Positions 20,688-32,900 of a stretch of 64,000 nucleotides of DNA are shown one piece after another. The translations under genes were made by a program, and so were the position numbers. Each line of letters begins with the position of its first letter. The first letter of the stretch is position 1. Below the pieces are notes generated by a model that had not been told where the DNA came from, searched no databases, and saw only the letters and a program-made list of their open reading frames with translations. Where the stretch lies: contig OZ022246.1 of NCBI GenBank assembly GCA_963978895.1, positions 18,130,549 through 18,194,548 of the forward strand, written 5' to 3'. Source of the DNA: Erpobdella octoculata. Taxonomy: Eukaryota > Annelida > Clitellata > Hirudinida > Erpobdellidae.

Positions 20688-21385
20688 TAACTTTATCAAA
20701 TGAGGTCCTCCTGAGAATATAACTTTTTAAGAAAATTATCAAAATTTTTCTAAGTTGAACTACGGAGCCGGCCACCTCCAACGCAATCAACTATAAACTA
20801 CATGAAAAACAAAAAGTATCACTAGAAAAATGTGTTTTCTCGCAATTGCTGTCAATATCAAATTGTCGTTGTACAAGACAGTTTTTGACAGAACTTTTTC
20901 ATTAAAATTGTTGATTTTATGAGTTGTGCAAATTATTATGTTATCCTTTTCAATGAATAACAGACTCAAAACGAGATAATTTTTTGCCCTTCTCTGAATA
21001 GATCGTTATATGCTGTTCTAAGATGCTGTGCTTTGTCTTGCAAATTAATTACAAAACATTTCAATTCCATTATTCCATGTCAATGTCATTAACGTCACTC
21101 AGCAATTCTGGTAAAGCTGCATAAGATAAGCCCAGCGTTTTGCCGAATTTACAGAAGACCGTCAGAAGACGATGTAGCTTCTCAAGCAAAACTTTTTTTA
21201 AACCTGTTTTTTCAGCCATTTCTGCAGCATCGTAAAAAAAATTATCTACCAATAACCTTGCAGAGATTTTTATTACGTAGCCTTTATTTTACCATTTAAA
21301 GTGTCAGAGATTGTTGTCAAAAATATCAAATTTCTGCTAGACTTATTGATTCGGAACGAGTTTTCAGACTGAGTCACGATGGAAA
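20688..21385. other. no recognisable gene
   Basis: AT-rich DNA. A 60-residue minus-strand frame at 21070-21252 (LHRLLTVFCKFGKTLGLSY) looks faintly coding but has no support around it. Confidence 0.4.
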
Positions 21386-21590
21386 CAAGTAAAGGAAAAA
21401 ACGAGTTTTTTAACACAAACTTTAATTTCAAATAAACTCGATTTAGAAATACGAAAGATGTTCAAATTAAGTTTTTTTTAATTGAATCATGTATTGTCAT
21501 CCAATATAAAGCTATGCTGAAAGTTTCAGCTTCCTAGCTATTCAAACAGCTGGTTAAATTTTACTTGCAAGATTTGCGTACAGAGAAAGC

Positions 21591-21621
<31 letters not shown>

Positions 21622-21664
21622 ACACACAAACAGAGATTACAACCTAAATAAAAGTTTGTAATAA
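21386..21664. repeat. dispersed repeat family A, copy 2
   Basis: Matches 14254-14420 and the end of copy 1. It includes a (CA)n run at about 21592-21628 before ACAAACAGAGATT and AATAAAAG. Confidence 0.75.
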
Positions 21665-22797
21665 AAATGGAAGGCTATGTGGCGCAGTACGTTGCCAATG
21701 AGTTTGCCTTAGTTCAGGGGTTTTTAACCGGTTGGGTGCACCCCCTAAAGGGGGCGCTGTTTTAGTTTAGGGGGTGCGAAATATAAAAGTTTAAAAATAA
21801 AATTTTTAAATTTGAAACAATTATTCAATACAATTTAATTTTTGCAGAGAATAATTAGACAATTTTTAAAATCTTCAATTTTAGCAATGCTTGTATTTTT
21901 AAATCTTTTATTTTAACTTCACCGCGTTTGCTTGCTTGAACCATAAGTTGGAACCATTTAGCACTAAAAAATAACCAACTTCCCGTTATTCAATCGAGTT
22001 GAAAGTTGAAATTTGGCGGGTTTACTTGTTGCTGTACACTTTACATTCTATTATAATGAATTCCTCAGTGCTCGAAATGGAAAATTTCACGAACCGGAAA
22101 GCCGATTAAAAAAGAAAATTAGCGTTGGAAATTTTATATGCTTCAATAAATTAATATGCCGTTTATTATTATTTTTTTATTTAAACTTTTTTGGAAATTC
22201 AAAATGATTCACTTTCATCTTTATTACGTAATTACGCCGTTATTGCTTGAATTTAAATTAATTCAACTCATTTGAGAATATAAATTGAATTTTGGAAGGT
22301 CGATATTATGTAATTAAAAAATTAATTTTAAAAAAATAATTGAAATAAGTTCGGAAGTTTCAATTGTTTGTCAAAAGCATATAATTTTAATTACAAAAAT
22401 AGAACATCACAACACAACAATAAAAAAACATCATAATATTAATAACTGTAAATGAATGTCGTATACATAGATATATGGTCGTATACATATATATGTATGT
22501 AATAGAATCAAAATCAATCATTTAAATTGCTTATATATAAATGTCATAAATGTATTTTTATTAACAAATTCAAATTAATTAATCCAGTAAATCCCACAAT
22601 AACTTGTAAGTTTCGTCTTCTTTTTTTTCGCTTTTACGACTGTTAGTGTCGTCAGCCGAATGACATCCCTTGCTCAGCCATGATTTTACATAAATTTGTA
22701 CGTTTAATCGTGACAACGGTGGCCCAACGCTATTAATAAGCAACAATGCCGCATAGTTTCAGTGTTTAAAGTGGTGAAACAATTGCATTCATGGAAC
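21665..22797. other. AT-rich spacer; possible decayed hAT-type end
   Basis: AGGGGTTTTTAACCGG near 21716, followed by GC-rich CCCCCTAAAGGGGGC, resembles the ends of non-autonomous hAT elements. I could not find a partner end. The rest holds no gene. Confidence 0.3.
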
Positions 22798-22899
22798 CAG
22801 TGGCGTAGAAATGGGGGGGCGGACGGTGCAAATGCCCCAGGCGGCACTCAGGAGGGGGCGGCAAAATTGAAGTCATGAAATAAAAGTGTTTCCTCTTTT

Positions 22900-23174
22900 T
22901 TTTTAAAAAGGTCGGGTCACCTTATTCTTCAGAAGCTGGGAAAAAATTGTCTCAATATTGAGAACTGCTATGGACAGGCATATCATAATGTGCATAATGA
23001 AGTGCAGCGCCGTATACTACAGCTAAGCAAAAACGCCTGCTTCAGTGCAATAATCACAGCTTGAATTTAGCAGGTGTCCACTCTGCTTGCCTTACTGCAA
23101 ACGCTTCTACCTTCTTTGGCACGGTTGAAAGAGTGTTTGTCTTCTTTACAGCATCTACTCAGTGATGAGACATC
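22900..23174 (+). pseudogene. hAT transposase relic, part upstream of copia
   Basis: Broken frames here read like the core of ZMYM1-type hAT proteins: LNLAGVHSACLTANASTFFG, then VFFTAST. Stops and frameshifts are present. The copia target duplication ACATC interrupts it at 23170-23174. Confidence 0.6.
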
Positions 23175-23361
23175 TGTTAAATTAATTTGGTTTTAATGAA
23201 CTCTTTGTTACAACGATTTATAATTAATGCTCTATGTTCACTTCATGTTCACTTTTAGTTTTATCTCTTTCTTTTCCGTTGTTGTCTTTTGTCAATAAAG
23301 TCGAATCAACTATTGTCGATTAGTTCCGATTATACACTGCGTTTAAGTATTGTTTCTAACA
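23175..23361 (+). repeat. copia 5' LTR
   Basis: 187 bp, begins TGTTAAAT and ends TCTAACA (TG...CA). AATAAAG near 23295 is the likely polyadenylation signal. Identical by eye to 27389-27575. Confidence 0.97.
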
Positions 23362-23375
23362 GGTTATGGGCCCAG
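23362..23375 (+). promoter_or_regulatory. copia primer binding site
   Basis: GGTTATGGGCCCAG directly follows the LTR. It is complementary to the anticodon region of initiator tRNA-Met, not to a tRNA 3' end. Drosophila copia uses the same half-tRNA priming. Confidence 0.85.
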
Positions 23376-23512
23376 AACCCAATTTTAGGAACAAGTGAAT
23401 AAATCAAGTTTTTTCGGAACATTTAACGTTCGGTTCAAGATTTTATAAAGAACATTCGTTGTGAGCGATAAAGGTTAACCACGCTACATCGAGTAATACA
23501 ATTGTTGAACTG

Positions 23513-26500
23513 ATGGCGGATGCAACGTTAAGAATCGCAAAGTTGAACGGCAGTAACTACCAGACATGGAAGTTTAAAGTTGAATTGTTGCTCGTTAAAG
23601 AAGATCTCTGGGAAGTTATTTTTCAAGATCAAGATTCATCATCGGAATGGCGGAAAAAGGACAGCAAAGCCAGAGCAACAATAGGTCTACTCCTGGAGGA
23701 CAACCAGTTGAACCTCATCAGAAAATTGACAACAGCAAAGGAAACGTGGGAGACATTAAGAAATTACCACGAAAAGTCAACCTTATCAAATAAGGTAAGT
23801 TTGTTAAAGAGGCTTTGTGGGATCAGATTACATGAAGGTGGGGATATGGAGTCACATCTTGCTAAGATGGAAGACATAATTGACCAGTTATCGTCCTTGG
23901 GGGAAACTATTGGAGAACAGTTAAATGTTGCTTTTTTTCTCAGTAGTTTGCCAGACAGCTATAGCACACTGATAACAGCATTAGAAACAAGACCCGAAGC
24001 CGACTTAACTGTTGAATTGGTCAAGAACAAACTGATCGAAGAATACAAAAGAAGAAGTGAAAACTCAGCAACTTACGATGGTCAGGAACAGCAAGCTCTA
24101 AAGGTAAATCATCCAGGTACAAGGTCTACAGATAAGAATGTAAAAGCCAACAGTTACGAAAAGACTTCCACAGTATGTTTTTTCTGTAAGAAACCAAACC
24201 ACATAAAGAAAGAATGCAGAAAATACTTAGAGTGGAAAAGAAAGAACTCAGACCATAAAGCTCAAACAATTCAACAATGTGTAGAAATAGCAAGCACTTA
24301 TGACCAGTATGCTTGTTTCAAGGCTGGTGAAAGCAATTCAGGAACTACATGGTATGTTGATTCAGGTGCAAGTTCTCATATGTGTAACAATAGAAATTTC
24401 TTTGTTAACCTTGATGAACAACAGAAGGGACAAGTTGTCCTAGCAAATGGTCAAAGGCTGACAACTTCAGGTATCGGAACCGGCTACCTCAAATGTCAGG
24501 AAAAGGTCATAAAAATCATAGGTGTACTGTATGTACCGCAGTTGACAGGTAACTTGATTTCTGTTAGAAAATTAACTGATGGGCAGTTCAGGGTCATTTT
24601 TGAAAAGAATGTATGCAGGATTATGAGGAATAATGAACTGCTGGCGCAGACTTCAATTCGGAACGGCCTGTATGAATTAGATTCATTGGAGCATGCATTG
24701 ATGTCTAATGTTAATGATGGATGCATACATGTTTGGCACAACAGATTAGGGCATCGAGACCCCAATGCCATAAAGTTATTGGAACAGCAACTAGATAACT
24801 TCCAGATCAAGCCATGCCAGATAAAGAAAGTCTGTGAATGCTGTATTCAAGCAAAGTTAACGAAACAACCACTACCCAAGAAATCAGAATCCAGATCAAG
24901 TAAGCCACTAGAGTTGATTCACACAGATGTTTGTGGACCGATGCAGACAATCACACCAAGCGGAAACAGGTATTTTATGACAATGATCGATGACTTCAGC
25001 AAATACACTGTTTTGTACTTGTTAAAAAATAAGTTTGAAGTAACAGATAAAATTAAAGAATATGTAAAGCTTGTCCAGACAAAATTCAAAAGCACACCTA
25101 AAGTGATAAGATCAGATCGTGGTGGTGAATATGTCAATGAAACATTAAAGAAATTCTTCAAGAGCGAAGGTATAACATCTCAATTTACTGTTCCGTATAC
25201 ACCACAGCAGAATGGAGTAGCAGAAAGGAAGAACCGCTATTTAGTCGAAATGACCAGAAGCATGTTAATCGACTCGAAGCTACCAAACAAATATTGGGGC
25301 GAAGCGATCAACACAGCAAATTATCTGCAGAACATTCTACCGACAGCAGGTGAGATGAAGACACCACATGAAAGGTGGGAAGGTGTGAAGCCCAGTGTGA
25401 CCCACATAAAGCAATTCGGATGTCAAGCCTACTCAGTTGTTGCAGCCGAGAAAAGACAGAATCTTGATAAAAAGTCAGAAAAACGAATTTTCGTTGGTTA
25501 TGCAGAAGGCACAAAAGGTTATCGTTTGTTAGACACAGTGACTGAGAAAATCAGCATCAGCAGGGATGTGAAATTCATTGAAGGTGACCCACATTGGATT
25601 ACAATATCAGCCGACAGTCAAGAAAGCAGTCAACAGGAACAGCCCATTGAGGTTGAGATCGAGCTGAAGACAAATACAGATCAATCGGGAGACAGTGGTG
25701 AACAAACTGAAGATCAGATGGAATTGAGAAGGTCAACTAGAATAAAGAAACGACCAGAGAGACTAATTGAAACGGTTAGTGTTGCAAATGAAATGGTCGA
25801 ACCAAAGTCATTCACAGAAGCAAACAACTGCAAAGAATCAGCCGAATGGAAACAGGCTATGATGTGTGAAATGAGCAGCCTGAAGCAGAATCAAACCTGG
25901 TCGTTAACAGTACTTCCTGAAGGTAAATCAACTATCGGGTGTAAATGGGTATATAAAGTCAAATCTGATGATAAAGGTAATGTCACCAGATATAAAGCTC
26001 GACTAGTAGCTCAAGGTTTTTCGCAAAAATTTGGTGAACAGTATGATGAAATCTTCGCACCAGTAGCAAGACCAGCGACTTTTAGGACATTGCTGACTAT
26101 AGCAGGTCACAAAAAGATGATGGTAAAGCATTATGACGTTGAATCAGCCTTCTTGAATGGCGAACTGAAACCTGAAGTCTGCATCTATATGCGCCAACCT
26201 GAAGGATTTCATGAAGGGCCTGACAACCTAGTATGCAAGCTCAACAAAAGTCTGTATGGATTAAAACAGGGAGCAAATGAGTGGAACAAAAAACTGCATG
26301 ACACTCTATGCAAGTACAACTTCAAACAAAGCCAGAATGATCCATGTTTGTATTCAAAGCATCACAGCGGTGAATGGATGTTTCTATCTATTCATGTGGA
26401 CGACTTCATAGCAGCCAGCACCAGTAGTGAAATGTTAAGGACATTTGAAGGAGATATGAAAGGACATTTCACTATGAAGGATGTGGGAAAACTGAATAAT

Positions 26501-27349
26501 TACATCGGTATTCAAATTGAACAGGATGCTGAAGGATTTTATTTACTTCATCAGAAAAATTATATACTAAAGAAATTAAAAGAATTCAATCTATCTGATA
26601 GCAGGCCATCTAGCATACCTCTTGACACAGGGTATCAAAAGCAGCAACAGAACAGTAGTGAAACTATGAACAATAAAGAGATATTCAGAAAGGCAATAGG
26701 ATCTTTACTGTACCTAGCAACCAACACGAGACCAGACATAGCAATCAGCACATCGATACTAGCTCGGAAAGTTGAAAATCCAACTCAGGCAGACTGGACC
26801 GAAGTAAAGCGAGTGTTCAGATATCTCAACAGCACTAAAGATAAAAAGTTAAAACTTGGCAGTTTACCTGAAAACAACAACAAGAAACTCATTGGATTTG
26901 CCGACGCAGATTGGGCCGGAGACACGTCAGACAGGAAATCCAACACGGGATTTGTGTTCAAGTATCTTGGATCACCGATCACATGGAGCAGCAGAAAGCA
27001 GACGTTGGTAACATTGTCGTCTACTGAGGCAGAATTCATAGCATTATCTGAAGCTATCAAGGAAGGCGTGTGGATTAAGCGACTACTGAATGATTTTGAT
27101 CAAAACATTACTGATCCGATTACAATTTTTGAAGATAACCAAAGTTGTATCAAACTCATTCAGGATGAACGATCATGCCAAAGAACAAAACATATCGACA
27201 CAAAGTATAGCTTTGCACGTGAACTGTACAAAGAAAAGGAAATCGACATTCAATATTGTCCAACAGCAGAAATGCCTGCAGATATGCTAACGAAACCAGT
27301 GGAAGCTGTTAAACTTAGACATTTATGTTGTGCTATTGGTTTAACTTAA
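23513..27349 (+). CDS. copia Gag-Pol polyprotein
   Basis: A single ORF of 1,278 codons. Gag starts MADATLRIAKLNGSNYQTW. A CX2CX4HX4C knuckle (CFFCKKPNHIKKEC) is near residue 222. Protease WYVDSGASSH is near 280. Integrase has the HHCC region near 408-445 and DDE residues in HTDVCGPM (about 469), RSDRGGEY (533) and QQNGVAERK (565). RT has KWVYKVK (810), RLVAQGFSQ and HVDDFIA (960). RNase H has GFADADWAGD (1127) and TLSSTEAEF. The order protease, integrase, RT, RNase H defines copia/Pseudoviridae. All catalytic residues I checked are present, so it looks functional. Confidence 0.97.
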   Translation: MADATLRIAKLNGSNYQTWKFKVELLLVKEDLWEVIFQDQDSSSEWRKKDSKARATIGLLLEDNQLNLIRKLTTAKETWETLRNYHEKSTLSNKVSLLKRLCGIRLHEGGDMESHLAKMEDIIDQLSSLGETIGEQLNVAFFLSSLPDSYSTLITALETRPEADLTVELVKNKLIEEYKRRSENSATYDGQEQQALKVNHPGTRSTDKNVKANSYEKTSTVCFFCKKPNHIKKECRKYLEWKRKNSDHKAQTIQQCVEIASTYDQYACFKAGESNSGTTWYVDSGASSHMCNNRNFFVNLDEQQKGQVVLANGQRLTTSGIGTGYLKCQEKVIKIIGVLYVPQLTGNLISVRKLTDGQFRVIFEKNVCRIMRNNELLAQTSIRNGLYELDSLEHALMSNVNDGCIHVWHNRLGHRDPNAIKLLEQQLDNFQIKPCQIKKVCECCIQAKLTKQPLPKKSESRSSKPLELIHTDVCGPMQTITPSGNRYFMTMIDDFSKYTVLYLLKNKFEVTDKIKEYVKLVQTKFKSTPKVIRSDRGGEYVNETLKKFFKSEGITSQFTVPYTPQQNGVAERKNRYLVEMTRSMLIDSKLPNKYWGEAINTANYLQNILPTAGEMKTPHERWEGVKPSVTHIKQFGCQAYSVVAAEKRQNLDKKSEKRIFVGYAEGTKGYRLLDTVTEKISISRDVKFIEGDPHWITISADSQESSQQEQPIEVEIELKTNTDQSGDSGEQTEDQMELRRSTRIKKRPERLIETVSVANEMVEPKSFTEANNCKESAEWKQAMMCEMSSLKQNQTWSLTVLPEGKSTIGCKWVYKVKSDDKGNVTRYKARLVAQGFSQKFGEQYDEIFAPVARPATFRTLLTIAGHKKMMVKHYDVESAFLNGELKPEVCIYMRQPEGFHEGPDNLVCKLNKSLYGLKQGANEWNKKLHDTLCKYNFKQSQNDPCLYSKHHSGEWMFLSIHVDDFIAASTSSEMLRTFEGDMKGHFTMKDVGKLNNYIGIQIEQDAEGFYLLHQKNYILKKLKEFNLSDSRPSSIPLDTGYQKQQQNSSETMNNKEIFRKAIGSLLYLATNTRPDIAISTSILARKVENPTQADWTEVKRVFRYLNSTKDKKLKLGSLPENNNKKLIGFADADWAGDTSDRKSNTGFVFKYLGSPITWSSRKQTLVTLSSTEAEFIALSEAIKEGVWIKRLLNDFDQNITDPITIFEDNQSCIKLIQDERSCQRTKHIDTKYSFARELYKEKEIDIQYCPTAEMPADMLTKPVEAVKLRHLCCAIGLT

Positions 27350-27379
27350 TAAGAGACAGGTTCTAAAGATTAAATCGTT

Positions 27380-27388
27380 GAGGGGGAG
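27380..27388 (+). promoter_or_regulatory. copia polypurine tract
   Basis: GAGGGGGAG directly precedes the 3' LTR and would prime plus-strand DNA. Confidence 0.85.
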
Positions 27389-27575
27389 TGTTAAATTAAT
27401 TTGGTTTTAATGAACTCTTTGTTACAACGATTTATAATTAATGCTCTATGTTCACTTCATGTTCACTTTTAGTTTTATCTCTTTCTTTTCCGTTGTTGTC
27501 TTTTGTCAATAAAGTCGAATCAACTATTGTCGATTAGTTCCGATTATACACTGCGTTTAAGTATTGTTTCTAACA
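27389..27575 (+). repeat. copia 3' LTR
   Basis: 187 bp, same sequence as the 5' LTR, followed by the duplicated ACATC. Confidence 0.97.
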
Positions 27576-28457
27576 ACATCTTGAAGAATAATGTTACAGT
27601 AGCTGTTAAGCGTCTTTCCGATACTCGATGGAGTGCTAGATATGATGGTGTTAATGTTCTTCATAGTAAATTAGAAAAGATGCTCAGAGCGTAGAGGAAC
27701 TCCGTGATGGCCAGTCAGAAAACTTGGAGAAATGCAGTCGCTCTTGTCTTTCCTGGCTGAAGAGAGAGATTTTATTGTTTTAGAGGCTCATGCTGAAGTA
27801 GTTGCGTTTTGTGAGGAAATTGATATTTCCATAGAAATACGAATAAGGAAGAAGAAACGCTTGCCTGGACAAGAGACAGCAGATATAGGACTGACTATGC
27901 AACAGGAAATGCGGATGGAACACTTTGAAGTGATGGATCGACTCACAGCCAAAATTTCCAGACGTACGCAAGAGCTCCGCAATCTTAACATTAACTTTGG
28001 CTTTCTGAAAGCAGCCTATCTTCTAGACGTAAATAATGATTCTGCCATGAAGGAGAATGTCTGACAAATACCTATACAGATGTGAATACGACTGAGTTGC
28101 TTCAAGAGATAAAACGATTTCGAAGACATGCACAGAGCTTTTCCGACATAACGGGAGAAGACGTTTCACAGTTCGGATCTTTGGAGATGCTCCAGTGGAT
28201 TGTGAAGTGGACTCTTATTGAATGCTTACCAAATCTTACTATTCTTTTTCGCATTTTCCTTACGATTGGTGTCTCCGTGGCAAGTAACGAACGCAGCTTC
28301 TCTAAGCTAAAGCTTATAAAAACTTTCTCCGATCTACCATGACTCAGAAGCGACTTACAGATTTGATTATTTTTCCATAGAAAAGGAAGCTGCTGGAAAA
28401 CTCGATACTGATGAAATCTTGGAAGATTTTGCAGCCATTAAGGCAAGAAAGATGTGA
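27576..28457 (+). pseudogene. hAT transposase relic, part downstream of copia
   Basis: It continues the relic at 22900-23174: KRLSDTRWSARYDGV, a charged central part, and a dimerisation domain (FLTIGVSVASNERSFSKLKLIKT, then LDTDEILEDFAAIKARK). Several stops and frameshifts divide it. Similarity is to the ZMYM1/DUF4371 kind of hAT transposase. Confidence 0.75.
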
Positions 28458-28789
28458 TGCTGTATAGGTACTCTTTCATTGCGTTCCTGTATACTATTCA
28501 TGCGTACAATACTATTTACTTTGGTTTAATAATTTGGCCAGTTCATAATCATAACCAATCAAAGAAGATTCATTGATTCATATAAAATATTAGAGGAAAT
28601 TAGACAATTCGCGTGTGAAAATTGCTTGAAATGTTGCTAAACTTAAAAACGGAGTTACACCTAATTGGTGCTAATGCACAAGCAGAATAGTTTCGGTAAA
28701 GATGCCGAGAAAATTCTTAAAAATTAGGGGCGGCATTTTCCTCCTTCGCCCCTAGTGAAATATTAGGTTACTACACCACTGCATGGAAC

Positions 28790-29455
28790 TGAAATTTCGT
28801 TCACATTCACTGGTAGAAATGGATATAGTTTCAACGGGTACCTCGTATTCACCATTTTCTTTATTTAAGTTGTAGTATCTGAAATCTCTTATAAATTATT
28901 TAAATACAGTTACACATGTATAATTTTAATTTTTTAGAAGATCTTAAATACAAAATTTAAAAACCTTCCCTTTTTTAGTTTTTTTCCACCCCACATTTGA
29001 GGTCCTAGAAACCAAATTTAAAAAAATGGTGAAACACGTATAACATTATCTTTTGAGTAGATACTAAATATTAATTTTTTACATCTGTAGCATATACAGT
29101 TTTTGAGTATCTGTTGTTTTAAAAAACAAATAACCCTATTTTCCACCCCACATTTGAGGTCCTGGAAACCAAATTTTCAAAAAATGGTGAAACATGTATT
29201 TTCTCATTTTTAAGAAGAATCTAGATAGCAAATTTCAAAAGCCTCTCATTTTTGGTTTTTGAGATATGCATTGTTTTAGAAAAAAAGTTTGTTTTCCAGG
29301 AGCAAAATTTTAAAAACCCTTTCTTAGTGTGTACTTGCGCTATAAAAGTAATATAAGTTCCAAATTTCATGTTCCTAGGATGAGGCGTTTGAGCCCGGCA
29401 TTGATTATCAGTCAGTCAGTCAGTCAGGACATGTTCTTTTATATATATAGATATA
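28790..29455. repeat. retroelement-like repeat with 154-bp direct units and tetranucleotide tail
   Basis: CCACCCCACATTTGAGGTCC occurs at about 28987 and again at about 29141, each followed by related AT-rich text. Further on, CCAAATTTCATG...GGCATTGATTATC leads to (AGTC)n and a short TA run. This arrangement resembles tails of Penelope-like or LINE elements; family not named. Confidence 0.5.
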
Positions 29456-29864
29456 TGTTACAATCAATCTTTAGATACAGTAAATTTACATTAATGACTG
29501 ATCAACCCAGGCAATCCATTGTAATGACTTGATTAACTCAGCAGTTTTGTAGATGAACTAAACCAAAATGAAAAAATATTTCTTCAAGGATTGCCCGAAA
29601 TCTTAAATCAAGAAAACCTAAAAAGCTCTTCATTTATTTAATGCAACAAATTATGTATATTTTATCTAACAATTTTTACAAATAAATTTTTTATCTTCAA
29701 ATCATATAATTATAATAAATAAAATGGTATGAATGATCAAGAAAATAATGTTAACCAGCCTGCTATCATTAATTACAGTAGAAAGTAAAACACCTTCGTA
29801 TGATAGTTTGATGAAAGTACACAAAGCAAAAGTTAAATTTTACAGCTTCTTAGTTCACTTGTGT

Positions 29865-29983
29865 TCAATCAAAATTGATAAGTTCAGCTTCATTTGGACC
29901 TTGTTGCACCTGGTGAACTTGCTGTGGTGCTGGCTGGTAATAATTTCCACCATATGATGCCATGTTGGCTGGCATAGAGTTTG
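29865..29983 (-). CDS. HGS: HGS last coding exon
   Basis: Ends GPNEAELINFD then TGA; human ends GSEAQLISFD. The terminal L(I)(N/S)FD is the clathrin-binding box. Confidence 0.94.
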
Positions 29984-32900
29984 CTAAAATTATCATAAAT
30001 AAAGAAAACTTTCATTTGAAAAAGTATAAAACATACAAACCTTTAAGAAACAAGTCTTATAAAATGCAAATAAATTATGAAGACACCATGACCTATATGC
30101 AGGTTATAAATTTTTAAACTCAGATTATTAAGGAAGCTGATTATCCAGGATTTTTTTAAATTGAAAAGTGACAGTAAATAAACATTAATTAAAAAAGCCA
30201 CAGTATTCATTAAATGATATTTGGTTCATCCAAAAAGTTATGTTGTTGAAATTATTTTAGGTTTTAAATTTTAGCGTATTGTGGGTCAGGTTGCATTTAG
30301 TCTCATCTCAAATATGACATCTCTTTAATAGTTTTTCAATTTTCTCTCTATTATATATCTTAACATTCAAACTTTTAGTTAACATAGATTTTCACGTTTA
30401 CGTTAGTTTCAATGTAGAAAAAAGAACTTGCTGCAAACTTGAACAGCCTTAATAGTACCTAAATTAAAAGTTATTTTCTATTTTTGTGTATGGATTCACT
30501 ATTATAGAACCTTTTACATTAAAAATATTGGTTGTGGTGATCCTTATAACGCCCTAAAAATAATGTTTCCTGGCTGATTTCAAACAGTATGGGTTACTAA
30601 GTGGTGCTCAGCAGCTATATTTAGATGATATTTTTTTACTGGTAATGAATTCCGCCTTGCTTTTGCAAGCCAGTCCCAAGCCTGGAGAAAGGAGGAGGGA
30701 AAAGTTAAAAGAATCAAATTATGATCCACGACTGGAAGTACTTAGGTGCTTCTGACACAGCCGTTTCAGTCTTAAAACACTTGGTGTAAAGGACTATAAA
30801 CTATTATATAAAAAAAAAAATTACTGCTAATGGAATGTTAAAAACTAACTATTCATTATAAAGTTCATCTTTAAATTAAACTGGTATTAACAAAGTTCTG
30901 TTAACGTAACAGACAAAGAGTTAAATCTATCAATTTTTAACAATGCTTGCTACCATCATTAATTTAAGAATGAACTCATTAGAAAATAGATTGGCTGGTG
31001 AACGATGGCCTACTGTTAAGGCCAACTTTTAGTCTGTCTTCACACTACAAACTAAGACTAAAAATCGATTCAAAATATCAATTCATATAAATTTGTTGCA
31101 GCACAGCTGAAATTTACCTTGGGGAACTTGCTGTAACTGCTGAGATGGTTGCTGCAACTGTTGAAGTGGTTTTTGATCAGCACCTCCAACAACCCCAGGC
31201 TAAAAATAATAAAAAAATAAGCCATATCAAACAGAAAAATTAAAAAATTATACCAATATTATATAATACATTAATTGATATAACCATTGAAGTAGCTTCT
31301 AAATGAAATATTTTTTGTAAATTGTTACATCAACTAATTTACTGAATTTACTTGATAATTAGAAAGCATAACAGAGCCAGCAGCAAGCTGAGGGTTGTAT
31401 CCAACGTTGTAACCAGCAGGAGGCCCAGGCTGTTGAGGCATGCCTGGATAAGTGTGTTGCTGAAGAGGTTGCTGCTGGGGATTTCTCATCATAGTATCAG
31501 GCTGTTGAGGTGGTTGTGATTGGTACATATGAGGCTGGTGTTGAGGTGAGAGACTAGCATGTGATGGAGGCATGCCTCCACCAGAAAGCTGTTGCTGCTG
31601 CTGAGGAGGCAATGACATACCTGGGACATAAACTTGAGCAGCGTAAGTAACTTGCTGACCGGGCGGGAACTGTGTGTGATTAACATGATAAGGTTGACCC
31701 ATGGTAGGAGCTTGGAAAGGAGACGAAAGTGTCTGTGCAAAAGCCTGGAGAAAAGGAAAATAACCTGATTCATTTAAAATAAAACTCGGCAAGATTTATA
31801 AATATAAACGTAGCTCAATTAACAACAGTAGTATATTGAAGTATAATACTTAATGTAATTATAACCCACTAAACTATAGCAACATCATCTCATAATTATC
31901 ACAGCCTTTTAATTAAAACCATAATAATCAACACAGCCTTTTAATTAAAACCAGAATAATCACCACAACCTTTGAATTAAAACCATATAATCACCACAGC
32001 CTTTATTAATGCCATCATAATTATAACCAAAGAACACAACACATTCAAGTACCTGGGGATAACCATATTGCATAGCTTTCAATTGTTGTTCATGCTTTTG
32101 CATTTCCAACCTCTTTCTCATCTCCATCTCTTGTTCTTGCATTCGTTGCAGTGCCATCTGGCGTTGATATTCCAGATAAACCTATAGGTTTAAAATGAAT
32201 ATCATCAATATTGGAGTAGTAATTAATTTAATAACAATAATTAACTGTAACATGAAGACAAATCCTACAGCACTTTATGTTGTTTCAATCTTGCATCTCT
32301 CTTAACCCGTTTTAGACCATCTTACGTTTTATGAACACACTTATTCTTGGCGTTGCATAAAATTAGGCTGTAATTTTTTGCTGTTAAAAGTTTTTTTATG
32401 TTAAGAAAGCTTCAATACACTGTATAAAATTTTTTAAATATTTTTTTATTCGTATTAAGTAATTTAATCTGGGTAAGAATGTGAGCATTCTTAAGGTTTT
32501 CGACGGACATTACTTTAAAAATTTATTATGCTAATTTCATGAGAGTAATCATAACAAAAGTTTGAAATATCGAAAGAGGATGTACTCAAAAGTAAACAAT
32601 AACGTTAATTAAATTTAATTGTGTTTACACTAACCCACAATCTGAACATGTATGAGTCATGCTCGTTTAACGATCATCGTTGGTCGTATAGAGTACTTTA
32701 TGCGAACGAGTCGAAACTAGTCTATTCAGCTTATAGTTGTGCAGTAGTTGAATGGGTGATAGTGTTTTTTGCAAATTTCATTCTTCGAATGAAATGTTTG
32801 TAAAGTTTAAAAATGAAAGACGTCAAACAGAACGCTTTTTCACGTTAAAAGAAGCTATGTAACTAATTCTTGATGATGATGATAGCATTGAGGTTGACAT

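Larger units (their letters stand above)
23175..27575 (+). mobile_element. complete copia LTR retrotransposon
   Basis: 4,401 bp, with 187-bp LTRs at both ends that look identical, one intact polyprotein ORF, a primer site, a polypurine tract and a 5-bp target duplication ACATC (23170-23174 and 27576-27580). Identical LTRs mean insertion was very recent on an evolutionary scale. It sits inside hAT transposon 2. Confidence 0.97.
22798..28781 (+). mobile_element. hAT transposon 2, split by a copia element
   Basis: CAGTGGCGTAG at 22798 and CTACACCACTG ending at 28781 are terminal inverted repeats with one mismatch. The 8 bp CATGGAAC lies on both sides (22790-22797 and 28782-28789), an exact target duplication. 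Without the 4.4-kb copia insertion the element would be about 1.6 kb. Confidence 0.93.

Noticed and set aside
21070..21252. 60-codon minus-strand frame as a small gene
   Set aside because: No start context, neighbours or motif; left as unassigned.
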